Assembly: GCA_033762315.1 (NCBI GenBank)
Contig: JANRLS010000188.1
Span: 1-29,429 of the forward strand
Direction of reading: 5' to 3'
From: CAYLLN01 sp033762315
GTDB taxonomy: Bacteria; Planctomycetota; Planctomycetia; Pirellulales; Pirellulaceae
DNA: 29,429 bases
Each line of letters starts with the position of its first letter. Position 1 is the first letter of the stretch. The translations under genes were made by a program, and so were the position numbers. The notes below the pieces were generated by a model, which saw nothing but the letters and a program-made list of their open reading frames with translations, was not told the origin of the DNA and ran no database searches. Below are positions 1 to 7,641 of the stretch, in pieces.

Positions 1-501
1 ACCGCCATCTGCAAGCTGGCCCGCATTGCCAAGGTAGTCACGCTCACCGTGCCGTCGAGTGAATTAGGGACGCCGTTCAACGAGGAAATCGAGCATCTCC
101 GCCGCCTCGTCGATATCGCCACGCTGCATGGTGTGCGCGTCGGCATGAAGAGCCAGGTCGGCCGGCTGTCGGAAAACCCCGACACCATCGAAAATCTCTG
201 CGACAACGTGAAGGGGCTCGGCATCACGCTCGATCCAAGCGCCTTTATTTGCGGGCCGCTGCAAGGGCGAAACTACGACAAGCTCAACAAGTACATCTAT
301 CACACCCACCTCCGCGACACGAGCAAAAAAGCCTTCCAGGTGCGGGTCGGGCAGGGGGAAGTCGAATACGGGCGGATCATCAACCAGCTGCAAAAGTTCA
401 AGTACAACCGGTCCTTGTGCGTGAACATCACCGAAATGCCCGATGTCGATCACGTCGGCGAGTTGCGAAAGCTGCGGCTACTTCTCGAGAGCTTGCTATA
501 A
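1..501 (+). CDS. Sugar phosphate isomerase/epimerase-like TIM barrel protein (3' part)
   Basis: The reading frame is open from the first base, so the N-terminal part lies outside the window; 166 codons are visible. The segment looks like the C-terminal half of a xylose-isomerase-like TIM barrel (AP endonuclease 2 superfamily). Signs are a strand ending in GITLDPSAF (family pattern LD-x-x-H/A), the HTHLRDT strand that normally carries a metal-binding His, and the late VGQGEVEYGRIINQL segment (family pattern G-x-G-x-x-D/E-x-x-x-I-x-x-x-L). These proteins isomerise or epimerise sugars or polyols with a divalent metal, but the substrate cannot be read from this fragment. There is no signal peptide information. 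The next gene starts 376 bases downstream with its own candidate promoter, so it is probably not in the same transcript. The family is fairly sure and the precise function unknown. Confidence 0.75.
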   Translation, partial: TAICKLARIAKVVTLTVPSSELGTPFNEEIEHLRRLVDIATLHGVRVGMKSQVGRLSENPDTIENLCDNVKGLGITLDPSAFICGPLQGRNYDKLNKYIYHTHLRDTSKKAFQVRVGQGEVEYGRIINQLQKFKYNRSLCVNITEMPDVDHVGELRKLRLLLESLL

Positions 502-877
502 CCGGTTGCATGATTTGAGCTTGTGAAGCACTGGGCCTTTCCCTGGGATTTCCTCTTCGCGAGTTCGCTCTTTCCTGCTTTCGTGATCCTGTCCGGGAGG
601 GAATCGCAAAAGAAGGAAAGGACCAAAACGCCCAAGGGAAGGACGCCGCGCAGGCGACAAGTGGCGGCCCCCCCGGAGTCGGGATCTGGAGGTCGTCCCG
701 GTGTGTTAAGTCGGCGGGCCACCCCCGTTCGGCCGGTATGGCGGAAAAGCTGGCCATTCTTTCGAGCTTTTGAGAGTTTCGGGCACGGGCGGCCAGCACC
801 TTCCCCTAGGGGTATACCGCTCGCCCTGGCGACGCTAGAATACGGGGCTTCCCTCCAACGATTACCGGGTTCGTGTC
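502..877. other. Intergenic region with a long imperfect inverted repeat
   Basis: No gene is recognised in these 376 bases. The open frames crossing it on both strands are proline/arginine-rich shadow translations. Between about 536 and 642 there are nested imperfect inverted repeats. The arm at 570-589 (CTTTCCTGCTTTCGTGATCC) faces 599-620, and the CCTTTCCCTGGG-type arm at 537-548 faces CCCAAGGGAAGG at 631-642. This could be a folded 3' end of the upstream transcript or an intergenic repeat. A TAGAAT hexamer lies at 836-841, before the L33 gene. Confidence 0.4.
836..841 (+). promoter_or_regulatory. Candidate -10 box of rpmG
   Basis: TAGAAT matches the sigma-70 -10 consensus in 5 of 6 positions and ends 36 bases before the rpmG ATG. 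No convincing -35 hexamer is seen at 16-18 bases upstream. The same hexamer stands before other starts in this window, which supports the call. Confidence 0.4.
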
Positions 878-1042
878 ATGGCTAAGAGTAAGAAGAAGGC
901 TGAAGTCGTCTTTTTGGTGTGCGAGGAAACGGGGGACATCAACTACACCCTCCGCCGCAAGCCGGGGGGCGAAAAGCTGAAGCTGAAGAAGTATTCCCCC
1001 CGCGTTCGCAAGCACACACTGCACGTCGAGAAGAAGAAGTAG
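878..1042 (+). CDS. rpmG: 50S ribosomal protein L33
   Basis: This 54-residue protein is basic and matches the L33 pattern along its whole length: a lysine-rich N-terminus, VFLVCEETGDINYTL, GGEKLKLKKYSPRVRKHTLH and a C-terminal EKKK. L33 is a small protein of the large ribosomal subunit near the E site. Zinc-binding (C+) versions carry two CxxC pairs. Here only the first cysteine remains: the second is Thr, and the pair in the YCPRC-type motif is Ser and Val. It is therefore a C-minus form that should not bind zinc in the usual way. The ATG at 878 is the only start that gives the normal family length. prmC starts 22 bases after the stop, so the two are probably co-transcribed. Confidence 0.93.
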   Translation: MAKSKKKAEVVFLVCEETGDINYTLRRKPGGEKLKLKKYSPRVRKHTLHVEKKK

Positions 1043-1064
1043 CCACGGCTGCCAGGGAGCCGTC

Positions 1065-1946
1065 ATGTCGCAGCCCGAAGCCTGGACCATCCTGCGCCTG
1101 CTCACTTGGACGGCCGATTTTCTCAAGGGGCATGGGTCCGAAAATCCCCGCCTCGATGCCGAGGTGCTGCTTGCCGCCGCCAAGGGTTGCGAGCGGATCA
1201 TGCTCTATGCCGCGTTCGATCAGGTGGTGGCCGACGACGTGCGGGCGAAGTTTCGCGAGCTGGTCAAGCGCCGCGCGGCGGGCGTGCCGGTGGCCTATCT
1301 GATTGGCCATCGAGAGTTTTATTCGCTCAAGCTAACGGTGACCCCCGATGTCCTCATTCCCCGTCCCGAAACGGAATTCGTCGTCATCGCCGCGCTCGAC
1401 CACCTCAAGGCGCTCCCCGCTTCCGCCGTGCCGCCGCTAGTGGCCGATGTCGGCACCGGCAGCGGGGCGATCGCGCTGGCCATCGCCAAACACGCCCCTA
1501 CTTGCCGCCTGACCGCACTCGACATCAGCCCCGCCGCGCTGGCGGTGGCCCAAGCGAATGCCGCCGCGCTCGGTGTCGCCGAGCAAGTGGAGTTCGTCAC
1601 CAGCGACCTTTTGGCCGCCCTGCCGGCCGAGCCACACTATGCGGTGATCGCCAGCAATCCCCCCTACATTGCCGAATCCGAGCTGGCCGCGATGTCGCCG
1701 CAGGTGAAAGACCACGAGCCGCGGCTGGCGCTCGTCGCCGGCCCCACTGGCAGCGAGGTGATCGCGCGGCTCATTCCGCAGGCGGCCGAGCGGCTACTTC
1801 CCAAGGGGCTGCTGGTGCTCGAAATCAGCCCGCAACTGGCCCCGCGGGTCGTTGAGCTGATCGCCCGCGACAGCCGCTTCGAACCCGCAACCGTAACGAA
1901 AGACCTCGCGAATCTTCCCCGTGTCGTCCGCGCGGTGCGCAACTAG
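1065..1946 (+). CDS. prmC: Peptide chain release factor N5-glutamine methyltransferase
   Basis: This 293-residue cytoplasmic protein fits PrmC (HemK), which uses S-adenosylmethionine to methylate the glutamine of the GGQ motif in release factors 1 and 2. The N-terminal helical domain covers about residues 1-95. Family motifs follow: LIPRPETE near 98-104, the SAM-binding DVGTGSGAIALAI at 128-140, the acidic ALDIS at 151-155, and the catalytic NPPY at 198-201, which binds the target glutamine. The length is normal for the family (about 280-290). The ATG at 1065 follows a GGGAG at 1055-1059. It sits directly behind rpmG rather than beside prfA, its most common neighbour. It converges on ribH with only two bases between the stop codons, and no hairpin terminator is visible there. 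Confidence 0.93.
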   Translation: MSQPEAWTILRLLTWTADFLKGHGSENPRLDAEVLLAAAKGCERIMLYAAFDQVVADDVRAKFRELVKRRAAGVPVAYLIGHREFYSLKLTVTPDVLIPRPETEFVVIAALDHLKALPASAVPPLVADVGTGSGAIALAIAKHAPTCRLTALDISPAALAVAQANAAALGVAEQVEFVTSDLLAALPAEPHYAVIASNPPYIAESELAAMSPQVKDHEPRLALVAGPTGSEVIARLIPQAAERLLPKGLLVLEISPQLAPRVVELIARDSRFEPATVTKDLANLPRVVRAVRN

Positions 1947-1948
1947 CC

Positions 1949-2419
1949 TCACTCCGCCAGGCGGGCCAGGAGCCGGACCATGTCGAGGGCGGCCTGGGCG
2001 CACTCGGAGCCTTTATTTCCGACGTTGCCGCCGGAGCGGTGGATGGCTTGTTCGAGGGTGTTGCAGGTAAGCACGCCAAACAGCACGGGGAGGCCGGTAT
2101 CGAGGGCGATTTGTCCCAGACTCAGGCTCACTTGCCGATTGATGTGCTCGTCGTGAGTCGTTTCCCCCTTGATCACCGCGCCGAGGCAGAGGACAGCCAC
2201 ATATTGATGCGAGCGAGCCAGCCGCTGGGCGATTAGCGGCAACTCCCAGGCACCGGGCACCCAAGCGACGTCAATGGCGTCGTCGGGGATTCCCGCGGCA
2301 TGTAGGGTTTCGACCGCGCCGGCGAGCAACTTGCCAGTGATGTGCTCGTTGTAGCGCGAAACGACGATCGCGAACCGTCCCTTCACGGGGCCGGTTGAGT
2401 TTTCCAAAAGGCGCGGCAT
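1949..2419 (-). CDS. ribH: 6,7-dimethyl-8-ribityllumazine synthase
   Basis: RibH condenses 5-amino-6-ribitylamino-uracil with 3,4-dihydroxy-2-butanone 4-phosphate in the penultimate step of riboflavin synthesis, usually as a 60-mer or decamer. From the ATG at 2419 the protein has 156 residues, the usual length. The frame continues upstream to a TTG at 2485, but that would add 22 unrelated residues, so I reject it. Visible motifs are SRYNEHIT (21-28, aromatic stacking residue), VPGAWELP (54-61), LGAVIKGETTHDEHI (79-93, phosphate-binding GET and catalytic His89), GVLTCNT (115-121) and a late GNKGSECA segment. No clear Shine-Dalgarno site is seen. No other riboflavin gene is nearby. The gene runs convergently into prmC. 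Confidence 0.95.
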   Translation of the reverse strand: MPRLLENSTGPVKGRFAIVVSRYNEHITGKLLAGAVETLHAAGIPDDAIDVAWVPGAWELPLIAQRLARSHQYVAVLCLGAVIKGETTHDEHINRQVSLSLGQIALDTGLPVLFGVLTCNTLEQAIHRSGGNVGNKGSECAQAALDMVRLLARLAE

Positions 2420-2535
2420 GGGGACAAGTCCTGAATCGCGAGCCAATCGAACGGGCGGTGAAGCCTTCTCGGGCCATCGTAGCAATGGAACCGGGCCGTC
2501 CCTAGTGGTACAGTTCTGGCAAAGGGAGATTCGCC

Positions 2536-3867
2536 ATGAACAAGAATAGCGTGCTGCGCTGCGGATTGATTTTGCTGGTTGGCGGCGGGTGGTCTTGGGC
2601 CGCCGACGAAGATGGCTTCGTACCGCTTTTCAATGGCAAGGATTTGACCGGCTGGGCGAATGTGAATGTCGCGCCGGATACTTTCACGGTGCAGGACGGC
2701 ATCCTCGTCAGTACCGGCCTGCCAACCGGGACCATTCGCACCGAGCGGATGTACGAGAATTTCATCCTGGAACTGGAATGGCGGCACCTCAAAGCCGGCG
2801 GCAATGCGGGGGTGTTTATCTGGGGCGATCCGGTTTCTGACGTTGGCACACCGTTCAGCCGGGGAATTGAGGTGCAGGTGCTGGATGGCCGCAATACGGA
2901 AGCCTACACGAGCCACGGCGATGTATTCGCCATTTGGGGCGCAACAATGAAGCCCGACCGCCCCCATCCCCAGGGAGCGATGCGCTGCTTGCCCAGCGAG
3001 CAGCGCTGCAAGCCCTCGCCCGAATGGAACCACTACCGCGTCACCTGCCAAAGCGGCACGATCAAGCTGGCGGTCAACGGCAAGGAAGTTTCTGGCGGCA
3101 CTGAATGCAGCCCGCGCAAGGGCTATATCTGTCTCGAATCGGAAGGCTCGGAATGCCACTTTCGCAACTTGCGAATCAAGGAGCTTCCTTCGACGAACCC
3201 CTCCCCCGCGGAAATCGCCCACGAAAGCCGCGGCTTCGTGCCGATGTACACCGGCCTCAATCTTGACGGCTGGAAGCAGACCGCCGGCCACGCGGGGCAT
3301 TGGCAGCCCAAGAATTGGATTCTCGCCTACGACAGCAAAAGCGAAGCGGCCGAGCCGAAAGCAAAGCACCTCTGGACGGAGAGGGAATATGGCGACTTCG
3401 AGATGATTGTCGATTGGCGACTCCCCGGTAAACCGGTGAAGAAGAAGTACCCGGTGGTCCTGCCCAGCGGCGAAGACAAGCTTGATGACGCCGGCCAGCC
3501 GGTGCTGAAAGAGGTTAGCGACGCCGGCAACAGCGGCATCCTGCTTCGCGGCACCGAAGACGCCCAAATCAACATCTGCTGCTACCCGGTCGGGTCGGGC
3601 GAAATCACCGCCTTCCGCACCAACAAACAGCTCTCGGCCGCCCAGCGCGCCGCCTGCACGCCACGCGAAGCCGCCGACGCCCCGCTCGGCAAGTGGAATC
3701 GCTTCGAGATCACCCTCCGCGGCGATCGCGTGAGCGTCGTCCTCAACGGCAAGCGAATCATCGACAATGCCCAGCTTCCCGGCATTCCCAACCGCGGTCC
3801 GATTGGATTGCAGCATCACAACGAAATCGTGGAGTTCGGCAATCTCTACATTCGAGAACTGAAGTGA
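2536..3867 (+). CDS. Secreted tandem DUF1080 (3-keto-disaccharide hydrolase fold) protein
   Basis: This 443-residue protein starts with a Sec signal peptide (about 1-22, ending GGWSWA before AD). Two copies of the DUF1080 domain (PF06439, a concanavalin-like beta sandwich) follow. The first opens with FVPLFNGKDLTGW at 28-40 and runs to about 213. The second opens with FVPMYTGLNLDGW near 234 and runs to the end. Both contain the family's G-N-x-G-hydrophobic core (AGGNAGVFIWG and AGNSGILLRG) and the late NHYRVTCQSG / WNRFEITLRG strand. Members of this family are exported and linked to carbohydrate breakdown, some acting on 3-keto-glycosides. Planctomycetes carry many copies. The ATG at 2536 follows AAGGGAGA at 2521-2528. 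An esterase-like gene begins four bases after the stop, so the two likely form an operon. The substrate is unknown. Confidence 0.88.
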   Translation: MNKNSVLRCGLILLVGGGWSWAADEDGFVPLFNGKDLTGWANVNVAPDTFTVQDGILVSTGLPTGTIRTERMYENFILELEWRHLKAGGNAGVFIWGDPVSDVGTPFSRGIEVQVLDGRNTEAYTSHGDVFAIWGATMKPDRPHPQGAMRCLPSEQRCKPSPEWNHYRVTCQSGTIKLAVNGKEVSGGTECSPRKGYICLESEGSECHFRNLRIKELPSTNPSPAEIAHESRGFVPMYTGLNLDGWKQTAGHAGHWQPKNWILAYDSKSEAAEPKAKHLWTEREYGDFEMIVDWRLPGKPVKKKYPVVLPSGEDKLDDAGQPVLKEVSDAGNSGILLRGTEDAQINICCYPVGSGEITAFRTNKQLSAAQRAACTPREAADAPLGKWNRFEITLRGDRVSVVLNGKRIIDNAQLPGIPNRGPIGLQHHNEIVEFGNLYIRELK

Positions 3868-3871
3868 CGCC

Positions 3872-4945
3872 ATGCCCGGGTTCTTGCCTCGTCGTGAAAT
3901 GCTGCTGGCCGGTGCCTCGTGGGGCCTAACCAGCATCTTGCGCGACGCGCGGGGTGAAGTCGCCGCGCCGGTCGATGTGCATGGCCGCATCCGGCAAGAG
4001 GCGAACCTCGCGCCCCTGGCGATGCGATTCACCGGCTCCACCGCCGCCGAAGCCACCGCCTGGCAGCGGCAATTCGGCGATAAGCTGCGGTCGCTCCTGG
4101 GAGACTTCGCCCCGCCGAAGACGTGGCAAACAGTGGTCGAGAATCGCGTCGAGAAGGCAGACCACACCCGCGAGGAGTTGCTGCTCTCGGCCGAAGGATA
4201 TCCCACGTTGCCGGTTGCCGTGCTTACCCCCTCGGTGAAAGCGCAGCGGCGGCGGGCGGGCCTCTTGATGCTGCATGGCCACGGTCCGCGCGGCAACCTG
4301 GCAATTGCCGAGGGGGAAAATTCGGGCCTGAAAATGGTGCGGGCGGGATATGTCGTCGCGACGCCTTGCTTCACGCCGTTTGGCCGTCGCCTGGATGGCC
4401 CGGATGCTTACGGCAAGCAAGATGCCTGCGGGATTTCGTTTATTCGGCTGCAACTGCTGGGCAAGCTGCTGATCGCCGAGAACCTGCGCGACGCATTGTG
4501 GGCTTTGGAGCTACTCGCCCGGCGCGACGATGTCGATACCGAGCGGCTGGGTTGTGCCGGCCTGTCGTATGGCGGGCGGATGACGATGCTCGCCGCCGCC
4601 GTCGAGCCGCGGATCAAGGCCGCCGTCGTTTCCGGCGCGCTCAATGTGCTGCAAGAGCGGATTTTGGGTCGCTATAGCTGCGGGGCACAGGTCATTCCGG
4701 GGCTGTTGCAATTTGGCGACGTGCCCGAAATTGGCGGGCTGATTGCCCCGCGCCCCGCCGTCTGGGAATGGGGCTCGCAAGACAGCCTGATTGATCCAGC
4801 CCGCGCGGAAGACGCCATTGCCCGGATGCAAAAGCCTTACGCCGCGCTCGGCGAAAGCGACAGCCTCGTCATCGACCGTTTCGACGGCGGGCACCAGTGG
4901 AGTTGGCAAAGAGGAGAGTCGATGCTGGAGAAGGCGCTGGCCTAA
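3872..4945 (+). CDS. Secreted alpha/beta hydrolase (acetyl xylan esterase / dienelactone hydrolase-like)
   Basis: The 357-residue protein begins with a twin-arginine-like segment (PRREMLLAGASWGL, residues 6-19), which suggests export as a folded protein. The alpha/beta hydrolase fold is visible from LLMLHGHG (131-138, oxyanion loop) onward. The nucleophile elbow is GLSYGG (Ser232), an acidic residue lies at WGSQDSLID (Asp304 or Asp308), and the catalytic histidine is His341 in FDGGHQW. This layout resembles the abhydrolase/acetyl xylan esterase group common in planctomycetes. It probably cleaves ester bonds on carbohydrates or similar compounds, but the substrate cannot be read. It starts four bases after the DUF1080 gene, which argues for shared expression and a common role in outer polysaccharide breakdown. 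It converges on the hypothetical gene at 4966 with a 20-base gap. Confidence 0.85.
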   Translation: MPGFLPRREMLLAGASWGLTSILRDARGEVAAPVDVHGRIRQEANLAPLAMRFTGSTAAEATAWQRQFGDKLRSLLGDFAPPKTWQTVVENRVEKADHTREELLLSAEGYPTLPVAVLTPSVKAQRRRAGLLMLHGHGPRGNLAIAEGENSGLKMVRAGYVVATPCFTPFGRRLDGPDAYGKQDACGISFIRLQLLGKLLIAENLRDALWALELLARRDDVDTERLGCAGLSYGGRMTMLAAAVEPRIKAAVVSGALNVLQERILGRYSCGAQVIPGLLQFGDVPEIGGLIAPRPAVWEWGSQDSLIDPARAEDAIARMQKPYAALGESDSLVIDRFDGGHQWSWQRGESMLEKALA

Positions 4946-4965
4946 GGTCGTCGCCGCACTCGGCC

Positions 4966-5295
4966 CTAACCCGCGCGACGCGACGACTCCCCCAGCGGCA
5001 CCGCCCGGTCGGCGCGCTCTTCCGTCTGCGGAAATCGCGAGGCCAGAAACACATTCTCCCACCACCGTGCGGGACGCAGCCGCGGGTCGGCCGCCGGGAC
5101 GGAGCGCTGCTTGCCGCGGCGGGTGACGACGGTCAGCGTGCCGTCGGTCCGAACCTCGACGACGACCCAATACTTCTTGACGTCGTAGGAATAGCCCTCG
5201 CCGTTCCGCTCGGGCTGCACCGCCTCGGCTCGCGGGCCGGGATGGGCGCTGTGTTTGGTTGTCCGATAGACAACCCGATCGCCAGGTCTGTACAT
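4966..5295 (-). CDS. Small conserved-looking hypothetical protein (109 aa)
   Basis: The 109-residue protein begins MYRPGDRVVYRTTKHSAHPG and has a beta-rich centre (KKYWVVVEVRTDGTLTVVTR) followed by a basic RRGKQRSV segment and a C-terminal DPRLRPARWWENVFLASRFP. It has no signal peptide or membrane segment. The N-terminus resembles a small barrel of the CarD/KOW kind (PGD-x-V-x-Y), but this is only a resemblance. I recall similar proteins in planctomycete genomes without a known function. The ATG at 5295 has GGAGG just upstream and GGGA at a better distance. A well-spaced promoter candidate lies at 5433-5461. It is divergent from the ECF sigma factor gene. The coherent composition and translation signals favour a real gene. 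Confidence 0.7.
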   Translation of the reverse strand: MYRPGDRVVYRTTKHSAHPGPRAEAVQPERNGEGYSYDVKKYWVVVEVRTDGTLTVVTRRGKQRSVPAADPRLRPARWWENVFLASRFPQTEERADRAVPLGESSRRAG

Positions 5296-5432
5296 GCCTC
5301 CGGTCCCTGCTGATTCCGCCGGAACTTGCCGGCGTCAACCGACGACGGGCGGCGCTTCTCACAAGAAGCGGCCCCATCGGTTCGAGCCATCCGGCAGGCA
5401 CCGCCTCACGCGCCTGCTGCTCACTAGTTAAC

Positions 5433-5461
5433 ATAGTACGAATCGGGGGCGGCACTTTCAA
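5433..5461 (-). promoter_or_regulatory. Candidate sigma-70 promoter for the 109-aa hypothetical gene
   Basis: On the minus strand TTGAAA (5461-5456) is followed after exactly 17 bases by TACTAT (5438-5433). The matches to consensus are 5/6 and 4/6. It would give a leader of about 130 bases before the ATG at 5295. Confidence 0.4.
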
Positions 5462-5524
5462 TAGCTTTTTACGGCTGGCTGTGGGACGATCTGTCGCCAC
5501 ACATTTCGCGGCCGGGATGGGCCC

Positions 5525-6109
5525 ATGTCGCAAACCTCCGCCAGTCTGCTCGGAAGGGTCCAAGCCGACCCGCAATCCCCCGCCTGGGTCAGGCTGGTCG
5601 AGCTCTACGAACCGCTGGTTCGGGGCTGGCTCCGCCGCCACGAAGTGCTCGCCCACGATGCCGATGACCTCGTGCAGGAAGTGCTGGCGGTGGTCGTCCG
5701 CCGGTTGCCGGAGTTTCAGCACAACCAGCGGGTCGGGGCCTTTCGGGCCTGGCTGCGGACGATCACCGTCAATGTGCTCCGCGACCACTGGCGCGGCGGC
5801 AAGCGCCGGCCGGCCGCCACCGGCACCAGCGATTTTCAGGAGCTTTTGGCCCAACTCGAAGACCCCGCCAGCGGCATGAGCCAACTTTGGGACCAGGAGC
5901 ACGACCGACACGTCACCCGCCGCCTGCTCGAAATGCTGAAAGGGGAGTTCGAGCCGCGTACTTGGCAAGCATTTAGCATGGTCGCGCTCGAAGGGAACAG
6001 CCCGGCCGAGGTCGCGGCTCGGCTCGGCCTCTCGGTCAACGCGGTGTTCATCGCCAAGTCGCGAGTCCTGGCCCGCCTGCGGCAAGAAGCTGAAGGGCTG
6101 ATTGATTGA
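5525..6109 (+). CDS. ECF-type RNA polymerase sigma factor
   Basis: The 194-residue protein has the two domains of an extracytoplasmic function sigma factor. Region 2 (about residues 20-90) contains HDADDLVQEVL at 44-54 and FRAWLRTITVNVLRDHWR at 73-90, which bind core polymerase and the -10 element. Region 4 (about 130-190) contains the helix-turn-helix PAEVAARLGLSVNAVFIAKS for -35 recognition. Length is normal. No anti-sigma factor, zinc-binding ASD domain or Ser/Thr kinase gene is adjacent, although ECF genes of planctomycetes often sit next to one. The downstream gene encodes a secreted propeller-like protein and is separated by a hairpin. The start at 5525 has no strong Shine-Dalgarno site. 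The regulon is unknown. Confidence 0.9.
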   Translation: MSQTSASLLGRVQADPQSPAWVRLVELYEPLVRGWLRRHEVLAHDADDLVQEVLAVVVRRLPEFQHNQRVGAFRAWLRTITVNVLRDHWRGGKRRPAATGTSDFQELLAQLEDPASGMSQLWDQEHDRHVTRRLLEMLKGEFEPRTWQAFSMVALEGNSPAEVAARLGLSVNAVFIAKSRVLARLRQEAEGLID

Positions 6110-6123
6110 AGGGGCGACTTGGC

Positions 6124-6153
6124 AAACCACCCTTCGGAAAATGTGGTGGTTTC
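6124..6153 (+). terminator. Hairpin after the ECF sigma gene
   Basis: AAACCACC (6124-6131) and GGTGGTTT (6145-6152) form a perfect 8-bp stem with a 13-base loop, starting 14 bases after the sigma factor stop. The T tract is short (TTT within the arm), so it may be a weak terminator. The symmetric arms could also be an operator. Confidence 0.4.
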
Positions 6154-6221
6154 TCCGATGACAAGCAGATAAACTCAGGGTCCCACCTGGATTTCTTCCC
6201 ACCTCCCCGGATTCTTTGGCC

Positions 6222-7616
6222 ATGCGTAACGCTACTCTTTCGGGTGTTGCCCTGCTCGCGTTTTGCTCCGCGCTCCTCCCCAGCCTCGCCCCAGCTGCCG
6301 ATTGGCCGCCGCCGCTGGGAGGGGCCAACAAGGATGGCGTCGCCACGCTGCAAGGGAATGCCTTGCTCCAAGTCCCGATAAACGTCGAGGAAGCCCGCAA
6401 AAAGCCCGGCGCGGCCGATTTCGTCGTCGCCAAAACGGCTCCGGTCATGGACCTCGCCCTCCATGGCGATTTAGGCCCGGAGGCCGATAAGCGCCGCCTC
6501 TGGTCGTGCTGGGGCGATATCTGCCTCGCCAGCGATGGCCGCGTCTATTGCGGCATCGGCGACCACGGCGACGACGCCGGTGGCGACGCTCGCTGCTTCA
6601 TCTATTGCTGGGACCCGAAAGCCAAAACACTGAAGCAAGTGGTCGATCTGAACTCGCTGGTGCCGACGACCAAGCCCCATTCGCGCTGGTCGAAAATTCA
6701 CGCCAAGATCGACGAAGGGCCGGACGGCAAGATTTACTTCAGCGGCACGCTGAACGACGGCAATCGGGCGGGCAACGAAAACTATCACTGGAGCGAGCAG
6801 TGCCCTGGCGGGCAGCTGTATCGCTACGACCCCAAGACCGGCAAGAGCGAGGTCTTTGCCAGCCTGCCGGCCAAACGCTGCACCGCCACGTCGCTCGTCG
6901 ATAGCAAACGGGGCCTCTGGTGGTGCAACCTGGAAGCGGGCCGGGACAAAGACTCACTGTTCGCCCTCGACCTCGCCACCGGCAAACCCGTGTATCAAGG
7001 AACCGAGGGAATGGTGGGCTTCAACCGGGCGTTTGCCCTGGCAGCTGACGGCTCGATCTATTTCAACGGCCGCGAGGGAATGGCCCGGCTCGATCCCGCC
7101 ACCGGCAAAATCACCACCGGCATCGCCAGCTTCGGCGATTCGCCCGGCATCCGCTGTGCGACGGCCGAATCCAAAGCGGGCGAAATCTGGGGCGTCACCT
7201 ACAAGACGACCGAACTGTATCGCTTTCGCCCCGCCAGCGGCGAGCTGAAGCTCCTCGGCCCCTGCTGGCTCGCCGGTTCCTATACGGCCGTCTGCACCCT
7301 CTCGCCCGACGAGCGGTTTATGTACTTCCTGCCCGGCGCTCACGGCAAAGCCTGGCTCGATGGCACGCCGGTCATTCAGTACGACCTGAAAACCGGCCAG
7401 CGGAAGGTGCTCGCTTTCCTGGCCCCCACCTCCGACGAAGCGACCGGCTTTGTCCCCGGTGGCACCTACGGCATCAAAATCAGCGACGACGGCGGCACGC
7501 TCTACGTCAACTTCAACGGCCACCCCGCCGACCGCCTGCGCCCCGAAAAAATGAAGCCCATCGGCTTCGGCGTCTGCGGCTTCGCGGCGATTCACATCCC
7601 GCAGTCGGAGCGGTAG
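6222..7616 (+). CDS. Secreted beta-propeller-like protein of unknown function
   Basis: The 464-residue protein starts with a Sec signal peptide (about 1-25, MRNATLSGVALLAFCS through APAAD). The rest shows repeated short blade-like units, for example DGRVYCGIGD, DGKIYFSGTLND, DGSIYFNGREG and GTLYVNFNGH. Each starts with a turn and DG-x-hydrophobic-Y, which is typical of beta-propellers of the SMP-30/PQQ/Kelch-like type. FLYRYDP-like segments (LYRYDPKTGKSEVF, LYRFRPASGELKLLG, IQYDLKTGQRKVL) support six or seven blades. It probably acts in the periplasm or outside the cell, but no catalytic or metal site could be assigned. The ATG at 6222 is chosen over a TTG two codons upstream because it gives a standard signal peptide. 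No Shine-Dalgarno site is visible. A hairpin separates it from the ECF gene. Confidence 0.8.
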   Translation: MRNATLSGVALLAFCSALLPSLAPAADWPPPLGGANKDGVATLQGNALLQVPINVEEARKKPGAADFVVAKTAPVMDLALHGDLGPEADKRRLWSCWGDICLASDGRVYCGIGDHGDDAGGDARCFIYCWDPKAKTLKQVVDLNSLVPTTKPHSRWSKIHAKIDEGPDGKIYFSGTLNDGNRAGNENYHWSEQCPGGQLYRYDPKTGKSEVFASLPAKRCTATSLVDSKRGLWWCNLEAGRDKDSLFALDLATGKPVYQGTEGMVGFNRAFALAADGSIYFNGREGMARLDPATGKITTGIASFGDSPGIRCATAESKAGEIWGVTYKTTELYRFRPASGELKLLGPCWLAGSYTAVCTLSPDERFMYFLPGAHGKAWLDGTPVIQYDLKTGQRKVLAFLAPTSDEATGFVPGGTYGIKISDDGGTLYVNFNGHPADRLRPEKMKPIGFGVCGFAAIHIPQSER

Positions 7617-7641
7617 CGCGATCAAGATCGTCACGGCATCC

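Noticed and set aside
523..885. Open frame of 120 codons in the gap before rpmG
   Set aside because: The translation is Pro/Arg-rich, has no ribosome binding site and crosses the inverted repeats.
2383..4374. 663-codon open frame on the minus strand
   Set aside because: It is antisense to the DUF1080 and hydrolase genes, has no family resemblance, and is explained by the GC-rich codon pattern of the true genes.
4511..6448. 645-codon open frame on the minus strand
   Set aside because: It crosses four recognised genes or gaps and reads as low-complexity Arg/Pro/Gly-rich sequence.
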